Source of the DNA: Anaerolineae bacterium | Lineage (GTDB): Bacteria; Chloroflexota; Anaerolineae; Aggregatilineales; Phototrophicaceae | Assembly: GCA_025055175.1 (NCBI GenBank) | Contig: JANWYT010000028.1 | Coordinates: 166,211 to 230,210, forward strand | Direction of reading: 5' to 3' | DNA length: 64,000 nt | Part shown: piece by piece, positions 1 to 7,759 of the stretch | Position numbering within the stretch: position 1 is the first letter of the stretch | How the letters are laid out: each line of letters starts with the position of its first letter | The notes under the pieces: generated by a model | The model's input: the letters and a program-made list of their open reading frames with translations, nothing else | Database searches by the model: none | Told to the model about the DNA's origin: nothing | Program-made: the position numbers and the translations under genes

Positions 1-2
1 TG

Positions 3-878
3 CCAGTGGTGGGGCGCATCCTCCACTGGGAAGCGCCGCCCTACGTGCGCACCGACAGCGGCGTGCGCAGCGGCGATCTGGTCACCCCCTATTACGACAG
101 CATGATCGCCAAAGTCATCGCGCATGGCGAGACGCGCAGCGAAGCCATCCGCAAGCTAGACGTGGCCCTGGCACGCCTCCAGCTCTTGGGGATCAAGAAC
201 AACGTCAACTACTTACGCCGTGTGCTGATGAGCGATGACCACCTGGGTGGAATCCTCAGCACGCGCTTCATCGACGATCATCCAGAGCTGCTGCCAGAGC
301 CGCCGCAGCGTGTGCCGCTGGCTCTGATCGCTTGCGCGCTGGCCCAGGACGACCTGTCGCAGCATTGGCGCAACAATCCCAATCGCGCCATACGCCAGCG
401 CTTTCGCCAGGATGGCGAGACGCATGAAGTCGCGCTCTCGCCGCAGGGACAGGGAGTCTATCAGGCGTCCATCCTAGAGCAGACTTACACCGTGCAGGTC
501 ATCGCTCAGGATAGCCCACGCTTCATCTTGGTAGTGGATGGTCACCGTCAGCCCGTGACTGTCGTTTGTGGCCAGACCAATGAATGGTGGGTACACACCT
601 TGCGCGGCACGCTGGTCTTACAGTGGCTCTCGCCCTTCCCTGCCCCGCAAGCCAGCGCCGAAGCAGGCGGCAGCCTGCGCGCCCCGATGACCGGCCAGGT
701 GCGCCGCGTCCTGGTAGAAGTCGGGCAGGTCGTCAAATCGGGCGATTTGCTGATGATCCTGGAAGCGATGAAGATGGAACACCGCATTGAAGCGCCGCAT
801 GATGGCACGGTGGAAGCCATCCGCTACCAGGTGGGCGAGACCGTGCAGCAGGACGAGGTTCTGCTGGCCCTGTCGTGA
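3..878 (+). CDS. Biotin-dependent acyl-CoA carboxylase alpha subunit, C-terminal part (5' partial)
   Basis: The reading frame is already open at the window edge, so only the last ~290 residues are seen and the apparent GTG at 6 is internal. The first residues (GRILHWEAPP, then YYDSMIAKVIAHG) match the end of the biotin-carboxylase domain of methylcrotonyl/propionyl/acetyl-CoA carboxylase alpha subunits. A linker of about 100 residues follows. The C-terminus is a biotinyl (BCCP) domain whose EAMKMEH motif, at about residue 258 of the visible part, carries the biotinylated lysine. In this family the enzyme carboxylates its own biotin using ATP and bicarbonate, for a partner carboxyltransferase subunit. 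Which acyl-CoA is used cannot be told from this part, and no beta subunit is in the window. It is convergent with the next gene. Confidence 0.9.
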   Translation, partial: PVVGRILHWEAPPYVRTDSGVRSGDLVTPYYDSMIAKVIAHGETRSEAIRKLDVALARLQLLGIKNNVNYLRRVLMSDDHLGGILSTRFIDDHPELLPEPPQRVPLALIACALAQDDLSQHWRNNPNRAIRQRFRQDGETHEVALSPQGQGVYQASILEQTYTVQVIAQDSPRFILVVDGHRQPVTVVCGQTNEWWVHTLRGTLVLQWLSPFPAPQASAEAGGSLRAPMTGQVRRVLVEVGQVVKSGDLLMILEAMKMEHRIEAPHDGTVEAIRYQVGETVQQDEVLLALS

Positions 879-901
879 GAAGCAACGCCTGACTCACCTC
901 A

Positions 902-925
902 CCCTGCTCCTCTCCAGGAGCAGGG
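902..925. terminator. Perfect hairpin between convergent genes
   Basis: CCCTGCTCCT (902-911), a four-base loop, then the exact inverted copy AGGAGCAGGG (916-925). It lies between the carboxylase stop and the stop of the convergent metalloprotease gene, which suits a bidirectional transcript end. Neither side has a U-tract, so intrinsic termination is not certain. Confidence 0.45.
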
Positions 926-939
926 CTACACCGATGGCC

Positions 940-2832
940 TCAACGCGGGAAGGTGCGATTGGCAGCGACGGCCTCCTGGTCAATGGCGACCACGGCTTCA
1001 AATTCGCCCCTGATGTTGGAGACGGCGCCCGTGATCGTGACCCTGACCTCCAGGGCTGTGTCACTCGTATTCGTCCAGGACAAACGCGGATTGAGACCGT
1101 CGGTGTCATCTTCGCTGGCCAGCTCGTTGCCTGCTTCGTCGTAGATGACGATCAGCAAATCCAACGAGGGATCGTCCACAGGCGTGGCCGCCACGTTCAG
1201 CATCTCGCCAGGGTAGACCATCACATAATGCGCGAAGACGTCTTTGTAGAGGCGCAAATAGCCGCGCCAGACTTCGACGGGCGCCCACTGCATGGCTGTG
1301 CGGTAATTGCTCATGTCCCAGTCGAATTCAGGACGTGCCACCTGGCTGGTGCTAGTCTCGCTCACCGTCACCTGCCAATCAGTGAAGCGGCAACTGTACT
1401 GGTCGCGCGGAGTGCGGGTGTTGAGGACGATGAGGTAACTCTCGCTGAAAGGACGCAGGTCGACGCTGGCCTGCGTCCCCAGGCGGAAGACGCTAGCTCG
1501 GCTATTCACACGATCTAGCCCCACCAGGAACATGGTCATCTGAGCGTCGTTCAAGCGGAATTCGTAGCTGCCATCGGTGAAGGGGATGAGCAGATAATCG
1601 ACGCCGAGTTCTTGTACGCCATCGCGGTAAATTGGATAGTTACCAGCTTCTGTGATGATACGCTCCACGTAGACGGGTTCAAGCCAGCGCAGCGGCAACG
1701 TGTGATCGACCAGTAGATTGCGTATAGCAGCACGCGCGCGAATATCGATGATGTCCATGCCCCACTGGTTGGCGCTGGCCAGCATAACGTCGAAGCCCTC
1801 GTAGTCGGCGATATTGCGCCACAAGACGCGATGGAGGTCTTCTGGCCCAAAGTCGCGCGCCAGCGAGTCCTGGATCAGCCATTCACCATAGATACGTGTG
1901 CGCAACGGTTCATTCTCGTCGTTGGTCTGCCAGCCCAGGCACAGATCAGGGTGGCGGGTGAGCATGTAGGAATAGCCGACGGCGTCTTCTTCGTCGGGGT
2001 AGACTTGTGTCTCCATCCAGACTGCACCCCACTCAGCTGGGCCACCATAAGCATCGCCAAAATCGAAAGAGAACTGAATGTTGTGGTGCAGTTCGTGAGC
2101 GATAGTGGCGCGCATAGCTCCCAGTGGATCATCACTATAGCCTTCCATGTCATTCTCTACCACCAGATGACTGGTGCTGGCGTATTGCTCCACTTGCGGG
2201 GTGAAGGGATTGTCCCCAACTTGTACCTCTGACTGAGCGTAGCCGAAGACGCCTTCTAAGTTCAGCAGGTAGAGGTCGAAGCGCTCGTCGCCACCCTCGC
2301 CGCAATCGGGCGGGGGCAGAGGCCAGCCCATGCGGTCAATTTGAATGCTGAAGGACTCTTCCAGCGCTTCGGCAGCCGCCTGAGCATAAGCTTCAGTGGT
2401 GGCGTGTTCGCCCTTGGTGGTGTAATGAACGACAAAGCGCTCCGTCCCCAAGCGGCGTTCGTCAGGGCCAAGATCGGGACGCTTGCTGAGCGTCTCGCGG
2501 CGCAGGCAGTAGTCGGGCGGGGGCTGGACGACAGGAACGCTCTCACAGCCTGGGCCGCTAGCGCGCGCCACATCGCTGCGCACCCATCCCCCGCTGAAAG
2601 TACGCCACCAGCGCTGGCCATCGCTGCCCTGACGTTGGCCTGTCACCTCGGCTAAGTTGCCTACGCTCAGCACGTCGGCGCGCGGATAGTTCGTGCCAGG
2701 GCCGCCGCGCATGTTTACTCCCTGGTTGCCCGCTGGCGTGACGCTGCACGCTGCTTGCCCTTGTGTGGCGCCGGCCAGACCTAGTGCAATCCCAACCAGC
2801 ACTGTGTACCCCACAACCCGTCTTCTCAGCAT
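940..2832 (-). CDS. Secreted SH3-domain protein with HExxH metalloprotease motif
   Basis: 630 residues. A signal peptide (about residues 1-27: positive start, hydrophobic core, ending near QAAC) predicts export. Residues ~29-90 form a bacterial SH3 module (VNMRGGPGTNYP and a W-W repeat). The central part holds IAHELHH: H246, E247 and H250 form the zinc-protease HExxH motif, and a Glu in WMETQ some 25 residues on could be the third ligand, as in gluzincin-type peptidases. The remaining ~300 residues look like beta-rich binding domains, possibly of the PPC type (residues ~520-620 contain LDLLIVIYDEAGNELASEDD). The nearest precise family is not recognised. A zinc-dependent secreted peptidase is inferred from the motif and the export signal only. 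Confidence 0.75.
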   Translation of the reverse strand: MLRRRVVGYTVLVGIALGLAGATQGQAACSVTPAGNQGVNMRGGPGTNYPRADVLSVGNLAEVTGQRQGSDGQRWWRTFSGGWVRSDVARASGPGCESVPVVQPPPDYCLRRETLSKRPDLGPDERRLGTERFVVHYTTKGEHATTEAYAQAAAEALEESFSIQIDRMGWPLPPPDCGEGGDERFDLYLLNLEGVFGYAQSEVQVGDNPFTPQVEQYASTSHLVVENDMEGYSDDPLGAMRATIAHELHHNIQFSFDFGDAYGGPAEWGAVWMETQVYPDEEDAVGYSYMLTRHPDLCLGWQTNDENEPLRTRIYGEWLIQDSLARDFGPEDLHRVLWRNIADYEGFDVMLASANQWGMDIIDIRARAAIRNLLVDHTLPLRWLEPVYVERIITEAGNYPIYRDGVQELGVDYLLIPFTDGSYEFRLNDAQMTMFLVGLDRVNSRASVFRLGTQASVDLRPFSESYLIVLNTRTPRDQYSCRFTDWQVTVSETSTSQVARPEFDWDMSNYRTAMQWAPVEVWRGYLRLYKDVFAHYVMVYPGEMLNVAATPVDDPSLDLLIVIYDEAGNELASEDDTDGLNPRLSWTNTSDTALEVRVTITGAVSNIRGEFEAVVAIDQEAVAANRTFPR

Positions 2833-2878
2833 GATGGCTCATTTCTCAAAAAGGTCAATCGTCAAAGCACATGCACAA

Positions 2879-2884
2879 ATTATA
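2879..2884 (-). promoter_or_regulatory. Probable -10 element of the metalloprotease gene
   Basis: On the minus strand this reads TATAAT, about 47 bases before the ATG at 2832, in the AT-rich divergent intergenic region. No convincing -35 hexamer is seen at 16-18 bases. Confidence 0.4.
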
Positions 2885-2929
2885 AGGGCAAAGTGAGTTA
2901 CAATGGCTGAAGGATTCGTCCACATACCC

Positions 2930-3526
2930 ATGAGGTGTAGCATGATCTTACGGCGCTTGTGTTCTGCCTGGCTGGCGCTGTTGAGCCTGGCAGCTTGTGG
3001 CAGCGATCCTGTCCCAACCAGCCCGCCTTCGGTCGACGCAGATAGCAGCACGCCACAGCCCACGCCCGAAGCCTTCATCATCGTCACACGCCAGCCACGA
3101 CCCACCGAGGAGAATTCGCTCGATGACATTCTAGCAGGCGTGCCGATTGGGCCAACGCTAGTCTCCAGCGCCACCGAAGACCCCGACCGCGCCCTGGTCT
3201 TCGACTTGGTCGAACTTACGATATGGGGTGGGCCGGAGGGGCGGCTAGAGCTGGCTCTGCGCCAAGATGGCAGCTACGTACGCAACGGGGTAGCAGGTCG
3301 CGTACCGCCCAGCGTGGTAACCGCCGTCGATGACGCCCTAGACAACATCAACTTCTTCGGCCTGAACGGCATTTATTCCAGCCTGAACGCAGAGAATCCA
3401 GCGCGGCGCTATTCGTTGCGCGTGGTGCGCGCTAACTTAGATCGGCGCATTGATGGAGAAGAAGGCTTCATCCCGCGCGAGTTCCTCATGCTGTTAGGTC
3501 AGATCGCCAGCATTGGGGTGAACTAG
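2930..3526 (+). CDS. Predicted lipoprotein of unknown function
   Basis: About 198 residues from the ATG at 2930 (an ATG at 2942 is also possible; the ATG at 2903 lies inside the likely promoter region and would put extra polar residues before the signal). The N-terminus is a lipoprotein signal peptide ending in the lipobox LAAC. A short Ser/Thr/Pro-rich linker follows, then a compact domain (VFDLVELTIWGG, LRQDGSYVRNG, VDDALDNINFFGL) that I do not recognise. Its pattern of a strand, a DGSY turn and a helix resembles small exported domains common in Chloroflexota. It is divergent from the metalloprotease and its stop overlaps the end of the convergent HAD gene by four bases. Confidence 0.7.
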   Translation: MRCSMILRRLCSAWLALLSLAACGSDPVPTSPPSVDADSSTPQPTPEAFIIVTRQPRPTEENSLDDILAGVPIGPTLVSSATEDPDRALVFDLVELTIWGGPEGRLELALRQDGSYVRNGVAGRVPPSVVTAVDDALDNINFFGLNGIYSSLNAENPARRYSLRVVRANLDRRIDGEEGFIPREFLMLLGQIASIGVN

Positions 3527-4245
3527 GCCAGCAAGGTCAACAACTCTGGCAGGCTATGAACGATGTGGACAGCGCGCTGGGCCAGAGCGCGCGGCTTACG
3601 TACAATCTGCACAGCTCGCCAGCCTGCATCGGCCGCCCAATCCACGTAGCGCGCTTCGCTCTCCACGACCCAGCCCTGGTTGGGGGTGCCGCTGCGCTGC
3701 CAGGCTCGCTCCCAGAAGACCGTATCCTTCTCCCAGCGCTCTAGCGTGTCGCTGCCCATGAGCAGAGCAGGATCGAACAGGCTCAGCACGCCGCCTTGTT
3801 CTAGGGTGACGCACACCTGGTTGGCCGCGGCGTTGCTGGCCGTCCCCAAACGCCAGCCGCCTTGATGTAGGGCGCGCAGAGTCGGCGCGCTGTCGGCGTA
3901 GAGCGTATCTTGGCCACCATGTTGCACAGCCAGGGCTGGCAGCTCACGAGTCAGCGTCACCAGCTCCGACGCCGCAGGATAGGGCTGCCCCAGCAAACGA
4001 AACAGCGCGCGGGTAGTGCGCAGCATGAGTTCTTGGTAGTCGGCGTAGCCCTCATCGCCGCTCAAATCCAGGTCAGCGGCGTAGCTGTCCCAATCGGCCA
4101 CAATTGCACGGCTAGCCTCAGCCCAAGCCTGGGCTGAGCCGCCGTAGCGCGCAGCCATGACCTGGCCCAGGCCTCGCCTGTAAGCTGCTCGGACGAGAGT
4201 AGGATCGGCCAAAGTGTTGTGCAGATCGAAGAGAATGATGGGCAT
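3523..4245 (-). CDS. HAD-superfamily hydrolase with altered motif I
   Basis: 240 residues, typical of HAD phosphatases with a helical cap. Motif I is FDLHNTL: the nucleophile D7 is present, but the second Asp of DxDx(T/V), the usual general acid/base, is H9. Motif II is the GTASN segment. A conserved Lys may be the one in WEKDTVFW (motif III). Motif IV appears as VVESEARYVDWAADAG, with Glu residues where many members have DD and the usual phrase before an A-x-x-A-G-W turn. The family cleaves phosphate esters through an aspartyl-phosphate. Replacement of the acid/base residue suggests slower turnover or a different substrate. ATG at 4245 is the only sensible start. Confidence 0.8.
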   Translation of the reverse strand: MPIILFDLHNTLADPTLVRAAYRRGLGQVMAARYGGSAQAWAEASRAIVADWDSYAADLDLSGDEGYADYQELMLRTTRALFRLLGQPYPAASELVTLTRELPALAVQHGGQDTLYADSAPTLRALHQGGWRLGTASNAAANQVCVTLEQGGVLSLFDPALLMGSDTLERWEKDTVFWERAWQRSGTPNQGWVVESEARYVDWAADAGWRAVQIVRKPRALAQRAVHIVHSLPELLTLLA

Positions 4246-4338
4246 GGACTGCGGCCTCAGGAGGACATATCCCGACTCTTATGCTAAGTGTATTTCGAAT
4301 GAGCTACGAGCGTCACAGCAGAGTGGCGCGTTTGCCTG

Positions 4339-4367
4339 TTCACAAGAGCAAAGCCGAGCCTTATAAT
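4339..4367 (+). promoter_or_regulatory. Sigma-70 type promoter of the SlyD-like gene
   Basis: TTCACA (4339-4344), a 17-base spacer and a perfect TATAAT (4362-4367). Transcription would start near 4374, which leaves a ~48-base leader before the ATG at 4422 and excludes the in-frame ATG at 4281 as the start. Confidence 0.75.
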
Positions 4368-4421
4368 AGCTGCCGTATTTTTCCCCGCTCATACGCGGGA
4401 TGTTCAGGAGACAAGCACCCT

Positions 4422-4964
4422 ATGGCTCACCGCCTCACAAACAACATGGTCGGCTCTATCGCCTACAAGCTGACTGTTGACGGCCAACTCATCGAAGACA
4501 TCTCACCTCAGGACGCCATCGAATATCTGCATGGTGCAGAGAATATCGTCCCAGGCCTGGAAGCCGCTTTGCAAGACAAGACCGTTGGCGATACTTTCAG
4601 CGTTGTCGTGCCACCGTCTGAGGGTTATGGGGACTATGACGAAGAAGACATTGCCCAATTTCCGCGCTCAGACTTTGAAGAAGCCGACGCGCTAGAAGTG
4701 GGCATGGAGATTGAATTTGACATGGACGAAGACGACGAAGACGGGATCATCGAAGTTGGCAAGATCATTGATCTAGACGAGGACACTGTCACTGTCGACT
4801 TCAACCATCCTCTGGCCGGCAAGACCCTGCATTACGACGTACAAGTCGTTGAAGTGCGTCCCGCCACCGAAGAGGAGCTGGCCCTAGGCGTGCCAGAGAG
4901 CATGTTCGACATGTTCGAAGACGACTTCGAGGACGACGAACAAGATCAGGGCTATAAGAACTAG
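4422..4964 (+). CDS. slyD: FKBP-type peptidyl-prolyl cis-trans isomerase, SlyD-like
   Basis: 180 residues from ATG 4422, preceded by GGAG at 4407-4410. The frame stays open upstream to 4281, but the promoter at 4339-4367 rules that region out. The layout is that of SlyD: FKBP half (LTVDGQLIED, EYLHG, IVPGLEAAL), an inserted flap domain (VVPPSEGYGDYDE to VTVDFNHPLAGKTLHYDV), then the FKBP closing strand (VVEVRPATEEEL). The usual phrase NHPLAGK is intact. The C-terminal tail is acidic (EDDFEDDEQDQ), not His/Cys-rich as in E. coli SlyD, so nickel storage is unlikely. Expected role: folding catalyst and chaperone in the cytoplasm. The flap carries an unusually long acidic run (DMDEDDEDG). Confidence 0.9.
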   Translation: MAHRLTNNMVGSIAYKLTVDGQLIEDISPQDAIEYLHGAENIVPGLEAALQDKTVGDTFSVVVPPSEGYGDYDEEDIAQFPRSDFEEADALEVGMEIEFDMDEDDEDGIIEVGKIIDLDEDTVTVDFNHPLAGKTLHYDVQVVEVRPATEEELALGVPESMFDMFEDDFEDDEQDQGYKN

Positions 4965-5049
4965 CCTCCCCTCGTCGTGCCGTCCATCGCCCTGGCAGTG
5001 GACGGCTCTGCCCTCTTGTCTACCTCGCCCATAGTTGGATGAGGCCTAC

Positions 5050-6348
5050 ATGTACATCCGCACCCCGCCCCGCTATCGCCGTACTGCTCGTCGCAGCCCC
5101 TTCAACTTCCGCCGCTATCTGCTGTGGCTAGTGCTGATCGGCCTGATTGCGGGCAATCTGGGCCTGCTAGAACGGCGCGATGAGGTGCGCGTGCAGGTCG
5201 ACCACCTCATCAATCGTGCTATCAGCGAAGTGGGACGCAGCGCCGCCACCCTGGTCGCTCCGCTGCCCACCCCCACTCAGAATCCCAGCGGTATCCTGAT
5301 CGAAGCCGATAACTTCTGGGCTAGCGGCTCGATCACCGAGGCGGTCAAGCGCTACATCAGCGTGTTAGACGCCGTCCCAAACGATCTGGGGATTCATTAT
5401 CGCGTCGTCTTCGGCTTGCAAGCTTTGGGCGCAGCCCAAGAAGCAGCGCGCTACGCTGAACGTGCCGTCACTGCTGACCCCTTCTCCGCTGATGCCTGGG
5501 CCGTGCGCGCCTGGGCGCTGAACAGCATTGGGCGCAGCGGCGAAGCCATCGCCAGTGGGCTGCACGCCCTCAGCCTCGACCCCAACAACCCGCGCGCTGC
5601 CGCCTATCTGGCCGAAGCCTACTTCAGCGTAGAGCAGTACCAGCGCGCCCAATCCCTGGCTGAACAGGCCATCCGCAACGATCCTGACTCGTTCGAGGGC
5701 TACTGGGTGCGCGGCAAAATCCGCGAAGAGAGCCTATTCCAATTCGACAGCGCTCTGGAGGACTACCGCATCGCCTATCAGATTGCCTTACAGCGCCAGC
5801 CCGCCGCTCTGGGCTTGGCCGCCGTCGACATTGCTCAGATGGAGATTCGCAACCAAAACTACGACGCTGCCATCGATATCCTAGACGATGTCATCACTAG
5901 CAACCCCGACAACACCCCCGCCCTGTTCTGGATGGGGACGATCTACTTCTCGTTCAAGGGCGATCCAGCCACTGCCAACAGCTATTTGATGCGCTGTGTC
6001 GATTACAATCCTAACAGTTATAACTGCCTCTATCTGCTGGGCCGTACTCAGTTCAGTCTCGACCAAATTCAGTCGGCTATTCAGTCGTTCGAAGCCGCTG
6101 TGCGCGCTGGTTCGCCCTTCCCACGCCATTACTGGTGGGCCGCCAATGCGCACTTCGCCCTAGGCGACTGCACCCGCGCTAACGAATACCTGCGTCAGGG
6201 CAGCGCTCTCCTCACGCAGTCCAGTCCAGCAGAACTGCGCGACGCCTACAACTATCTCATCACCACCTGCGGCACGAACTTCGGCGCGCCCCTCGCCCCG
6301 ACTGAGTCAGGGCCGACGCCGACGCTCGACCCTGCTAACGCAGGGTGA
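5050..6348 (+). CDS. Membrane-anchored TPR-repeat protein
   Basis: 432 residues from ATG 5050 (TTG 5035 is in frame but less likely). A basic N-terminus precedes one hydrophobic segment (YLLWLVLIGLIAGNLGLL), which predicts a signal anchor with the rest outside the membrane. From residue ~90 to ~400 there are about eight tetratricopeptide-like helical repeats (e.g. ARYAERAVTADPFSADAW, AIQSFEAAVRAG). TPRs bind other proteins; no enzyme domain is present. A short Pro/Thr tail ends the protein. The last 14 bases overlap the 3' end of the small convergent membrane-protein gene. Partners are unknown. Confidence 0.8.
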   Translation: MYIRTPPRYRRTARRSPFNFRRYLLWLVLIGLIAGNLGLLERRDEVRVQVDHLINRAISEVGRSAATLVAPLPTPTQNPSGILIEADNFWASGSITEAVKRYISVLDAVPNDLGIHYRVVFGLQALGAAQEAARYAERAVTADPFSADAWAVRAWALNSIGRSGEAIASGLHALSLDPNNPRAAAYLAEAYFSVEQYQRAQSLAEQAIRNDPDSFEGYWVRGKIREESLFQFDSALEDYRIAYQIALQRQPAALGLAAVDIAQMEIRNQNYDAAIDILDDVITSNPDNTPALFWMGTIYFSFKGDPATANSYLMRCVDYNPNSYNCLYLLGRTQFSLDQIQSAIQSFEAAVRAGSPFPRHYWWAANAHFALGDCTRANEYLRQGSALLTQSSPAELRDAYNYLITTCGTNFGAPLAPTESGPTPTLDPANAG

Positions 6349-6499
6349 CGACTTGAATGCCCAAGACGTTCGACATGACAGCCACCACCACCAGGGTAAG
6401 AGCCACCGCCGCGAAGATCGATAGGCCGTAGCGGATGAGCTGGCGGAGCTGGGCGCGTTCCTCTTCCGTCCAGGGCTGATGAGGCTTGGGCGCAGACAT
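6335..6499 (-). CDS. Small single-pass membrane protein
   Basis: 54 residues from ATG 6499, preceded on the minus strand by AGGGAG at good spacing; an upstream in-frame start at 6547 lacks such a site. The sequence has a charged N-terminal part (WTEEERAQLRQLIRYG) and one clear transmembrane helix (IFAAVALTLVVVAVMSNVLG). The function is unknown. It is convergent with and overlaps the TPR gene. The strong Shine-Dalgarno site and the clean hydrophobic profile argue that it is a real gene. Confidence 0.6.
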   Translation of the reverse strand: MSAPKPHQPWTEEERAQLRQLIRYGLSIFAAVALTLVVVAVMSNVLGIQVVTLR

Positions 6500-6648
6500 A
6501 GCACAATCTCCCTCATGAGCCGATCCATGAACATCTGCACTTTTCATCTTAGCTGCCAGCGACAGCGCTCACAAGGGCGCAGGCTTGTCCCAGGCAGGAC
6601 GTGATGTATAGTTGTCGCTAAACTTGCCCATCTATCTTGAGGAACACT

Positions 6649-7683
6649 ATGAAAACGATCTTGGTCACGGGCGGCGCTGGCTTCATCGGCAGCGCTTTCG
6701 TCCGTCACATGGTCACCACTTATCCAGAGCTGACCATCGTCACCTACGACAAGCTGACCTATGCCGGCAATCTGGACAACTTGCTGCCCATCAAAGACGC
6801 GCCCAATCATGCCTTCGTGCGAGGCGACATCGCCGATCATGAAGCCGTGCGCGAGACCTTCCAGCGTTACAGCGTAGATACAGTGGTCAACTTCGCCGCC
6901 GAGAGCCACGTCGATCGCAGCATCCTCGATCCTGACGCCTTCATCCGCACTGACGTGATTGGCGTCTATGTGCTGCTAGAAGAAGCACGACGGCACGGCA
7001 TAGGCCGCTTCGTCCAGGTCTCCACCGACGAAGTCTACGGCGACGTCCGTGAAGGCTTCAGCGTCGAGACGGATCCTTTCATGCCCAACAGTCCCTACGC
7101 TGCCAGCAAGGCCAGCGGCGAGCTGATGGTGCGTAGCTACCATGTCACCTATGGCATAGACACGGTCGTCACGCGCGGCAGCAACACTTATGGGCCATAC
7201 CAATACCCAGAGAAGCTGATTCCGTTCTTTGCAACAGAGGCACTAGACGGGCGCCCACTGCCCGTCTACGGCGACGGTCAGCAAGTGCGCGATTGGCTGC
7301 ACGTGGACGATCACGCACGCGGCGTAGCCCATGCCCTGCTGCACGGCAAAAGTGGCGAAGCCTATAACATCGCCGGCGAAGCCCTGCGCGTCAACCTAGA
7401 GGTGACGCGCCTGCTGCTGAGCATTCTGGGCAAGGATGAATCGCTCATAAAATTTGTGCCAGATCGGCCAGGCCATGACCGTCGCTACGCCATGAATTGT
7501 GATAAGCTCAAGGCCCTGGGCTGGGAGCGTCGGTATGACTTTGAAGACGGTCTGCGCGCCACCCTAACTTGGTATCAGGAGAACGAGTGGTGGTGGCGCA
7601 AGATCAAGACAGGCGAGTACCTGGAATACTACAGACGCCAATATGCAGAGCGCCTGGCAGCGGGCCAGGACGTCAGCAGCTGA
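6649..7683 (+). CDS. rfbB: dTDP-glucose 4,6-dehydratase
   Basis: 344 residues from ATG 6649, with TTGAGGAA just upstream. It is an extended short-chain dehydrogenase: NAD-binding TGGAGFIGS at the N-terminus, KLTYAGNLDNL typical of RfbB, NFAAESHVDRSI, the catalytic TDEVYGD segment, and YAASKASGE with the YxxxK pair. The C-terminal part has QVRDWLHVDDHARG and WYQENEWWW, also RfbB-specific. It turns dTDP-glucose into dTDP-4-keto-6-deoxyglucose, the first committed step to dTDP-rhamnose and other deoxysugars for surface polysaccharides. The other rml genes are not adjacent. It ends at a strong bidirectional terminator facing glnA. Confidence 0.93.
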   Translation: MKTILVTGGAGFIGSAFVRHMVTTYPELTIVTYDKLTYAGNLDNLLPIKDAPNHAFVRGDIADHEAVRETFQRYSVDTVVNFAAESHVDRSILDPDAFIRTDVIGVYVLLEEARRHGIGRFVQVSTDEVYGDVREGFSVETDPFMPNSPYAASKASGELMVRSYHVTYGIDTVVTRGSNTYGPYQYPEKLIPFFATEALDGRPLPVYGDGQQVRDWLHVDDHARGVAHALLHGKSGEAYNIAGEALRVNLEVTRLLLSILGKDESLIKFVPDRPGHDRRYAMNCDKLKALGWERRYDFEDGLRATLTWYQENEWWWRKIKTGEYLEYYRRQYAERLAAGQDVSS

Positions 7684-7691
7684 ACACACAT

Positions 7692-7733
7692 CAGACGAAA
7701 AAAGCCTGGCTTGCACCAGGCTTCTTTCGTCTG
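7692..7733. terminator. Bidirectional hairpin terminator between rfbB and glnA
   Basis: An 18-base stem with a single mismatch (starting CAGACGAAA and ending TTTCGTCTG) encloses a six-base loop. A/T tracts inside the stem supply U-runs in both directions, fitting the two convergent genes. Confidence 0.85.
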
Positions 7734-7759
7734 ACACACACACAAGGAGATTGGTGGGT

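Noticed and set aside
787..1518. 243-codon plus-strand frame over the carboxylase end and metalloprotease
   Set aside because: Overlaps two supported genes in other frames, and reads as low-complexity shadow sequence.
4281..4421. 47-residue N-terminal extension of the SlyD-like protein
   Set aside because: It spans the predicted promoter and has no resemblance to SlyD; ATG 4422 has a proper ribosome-binding site.
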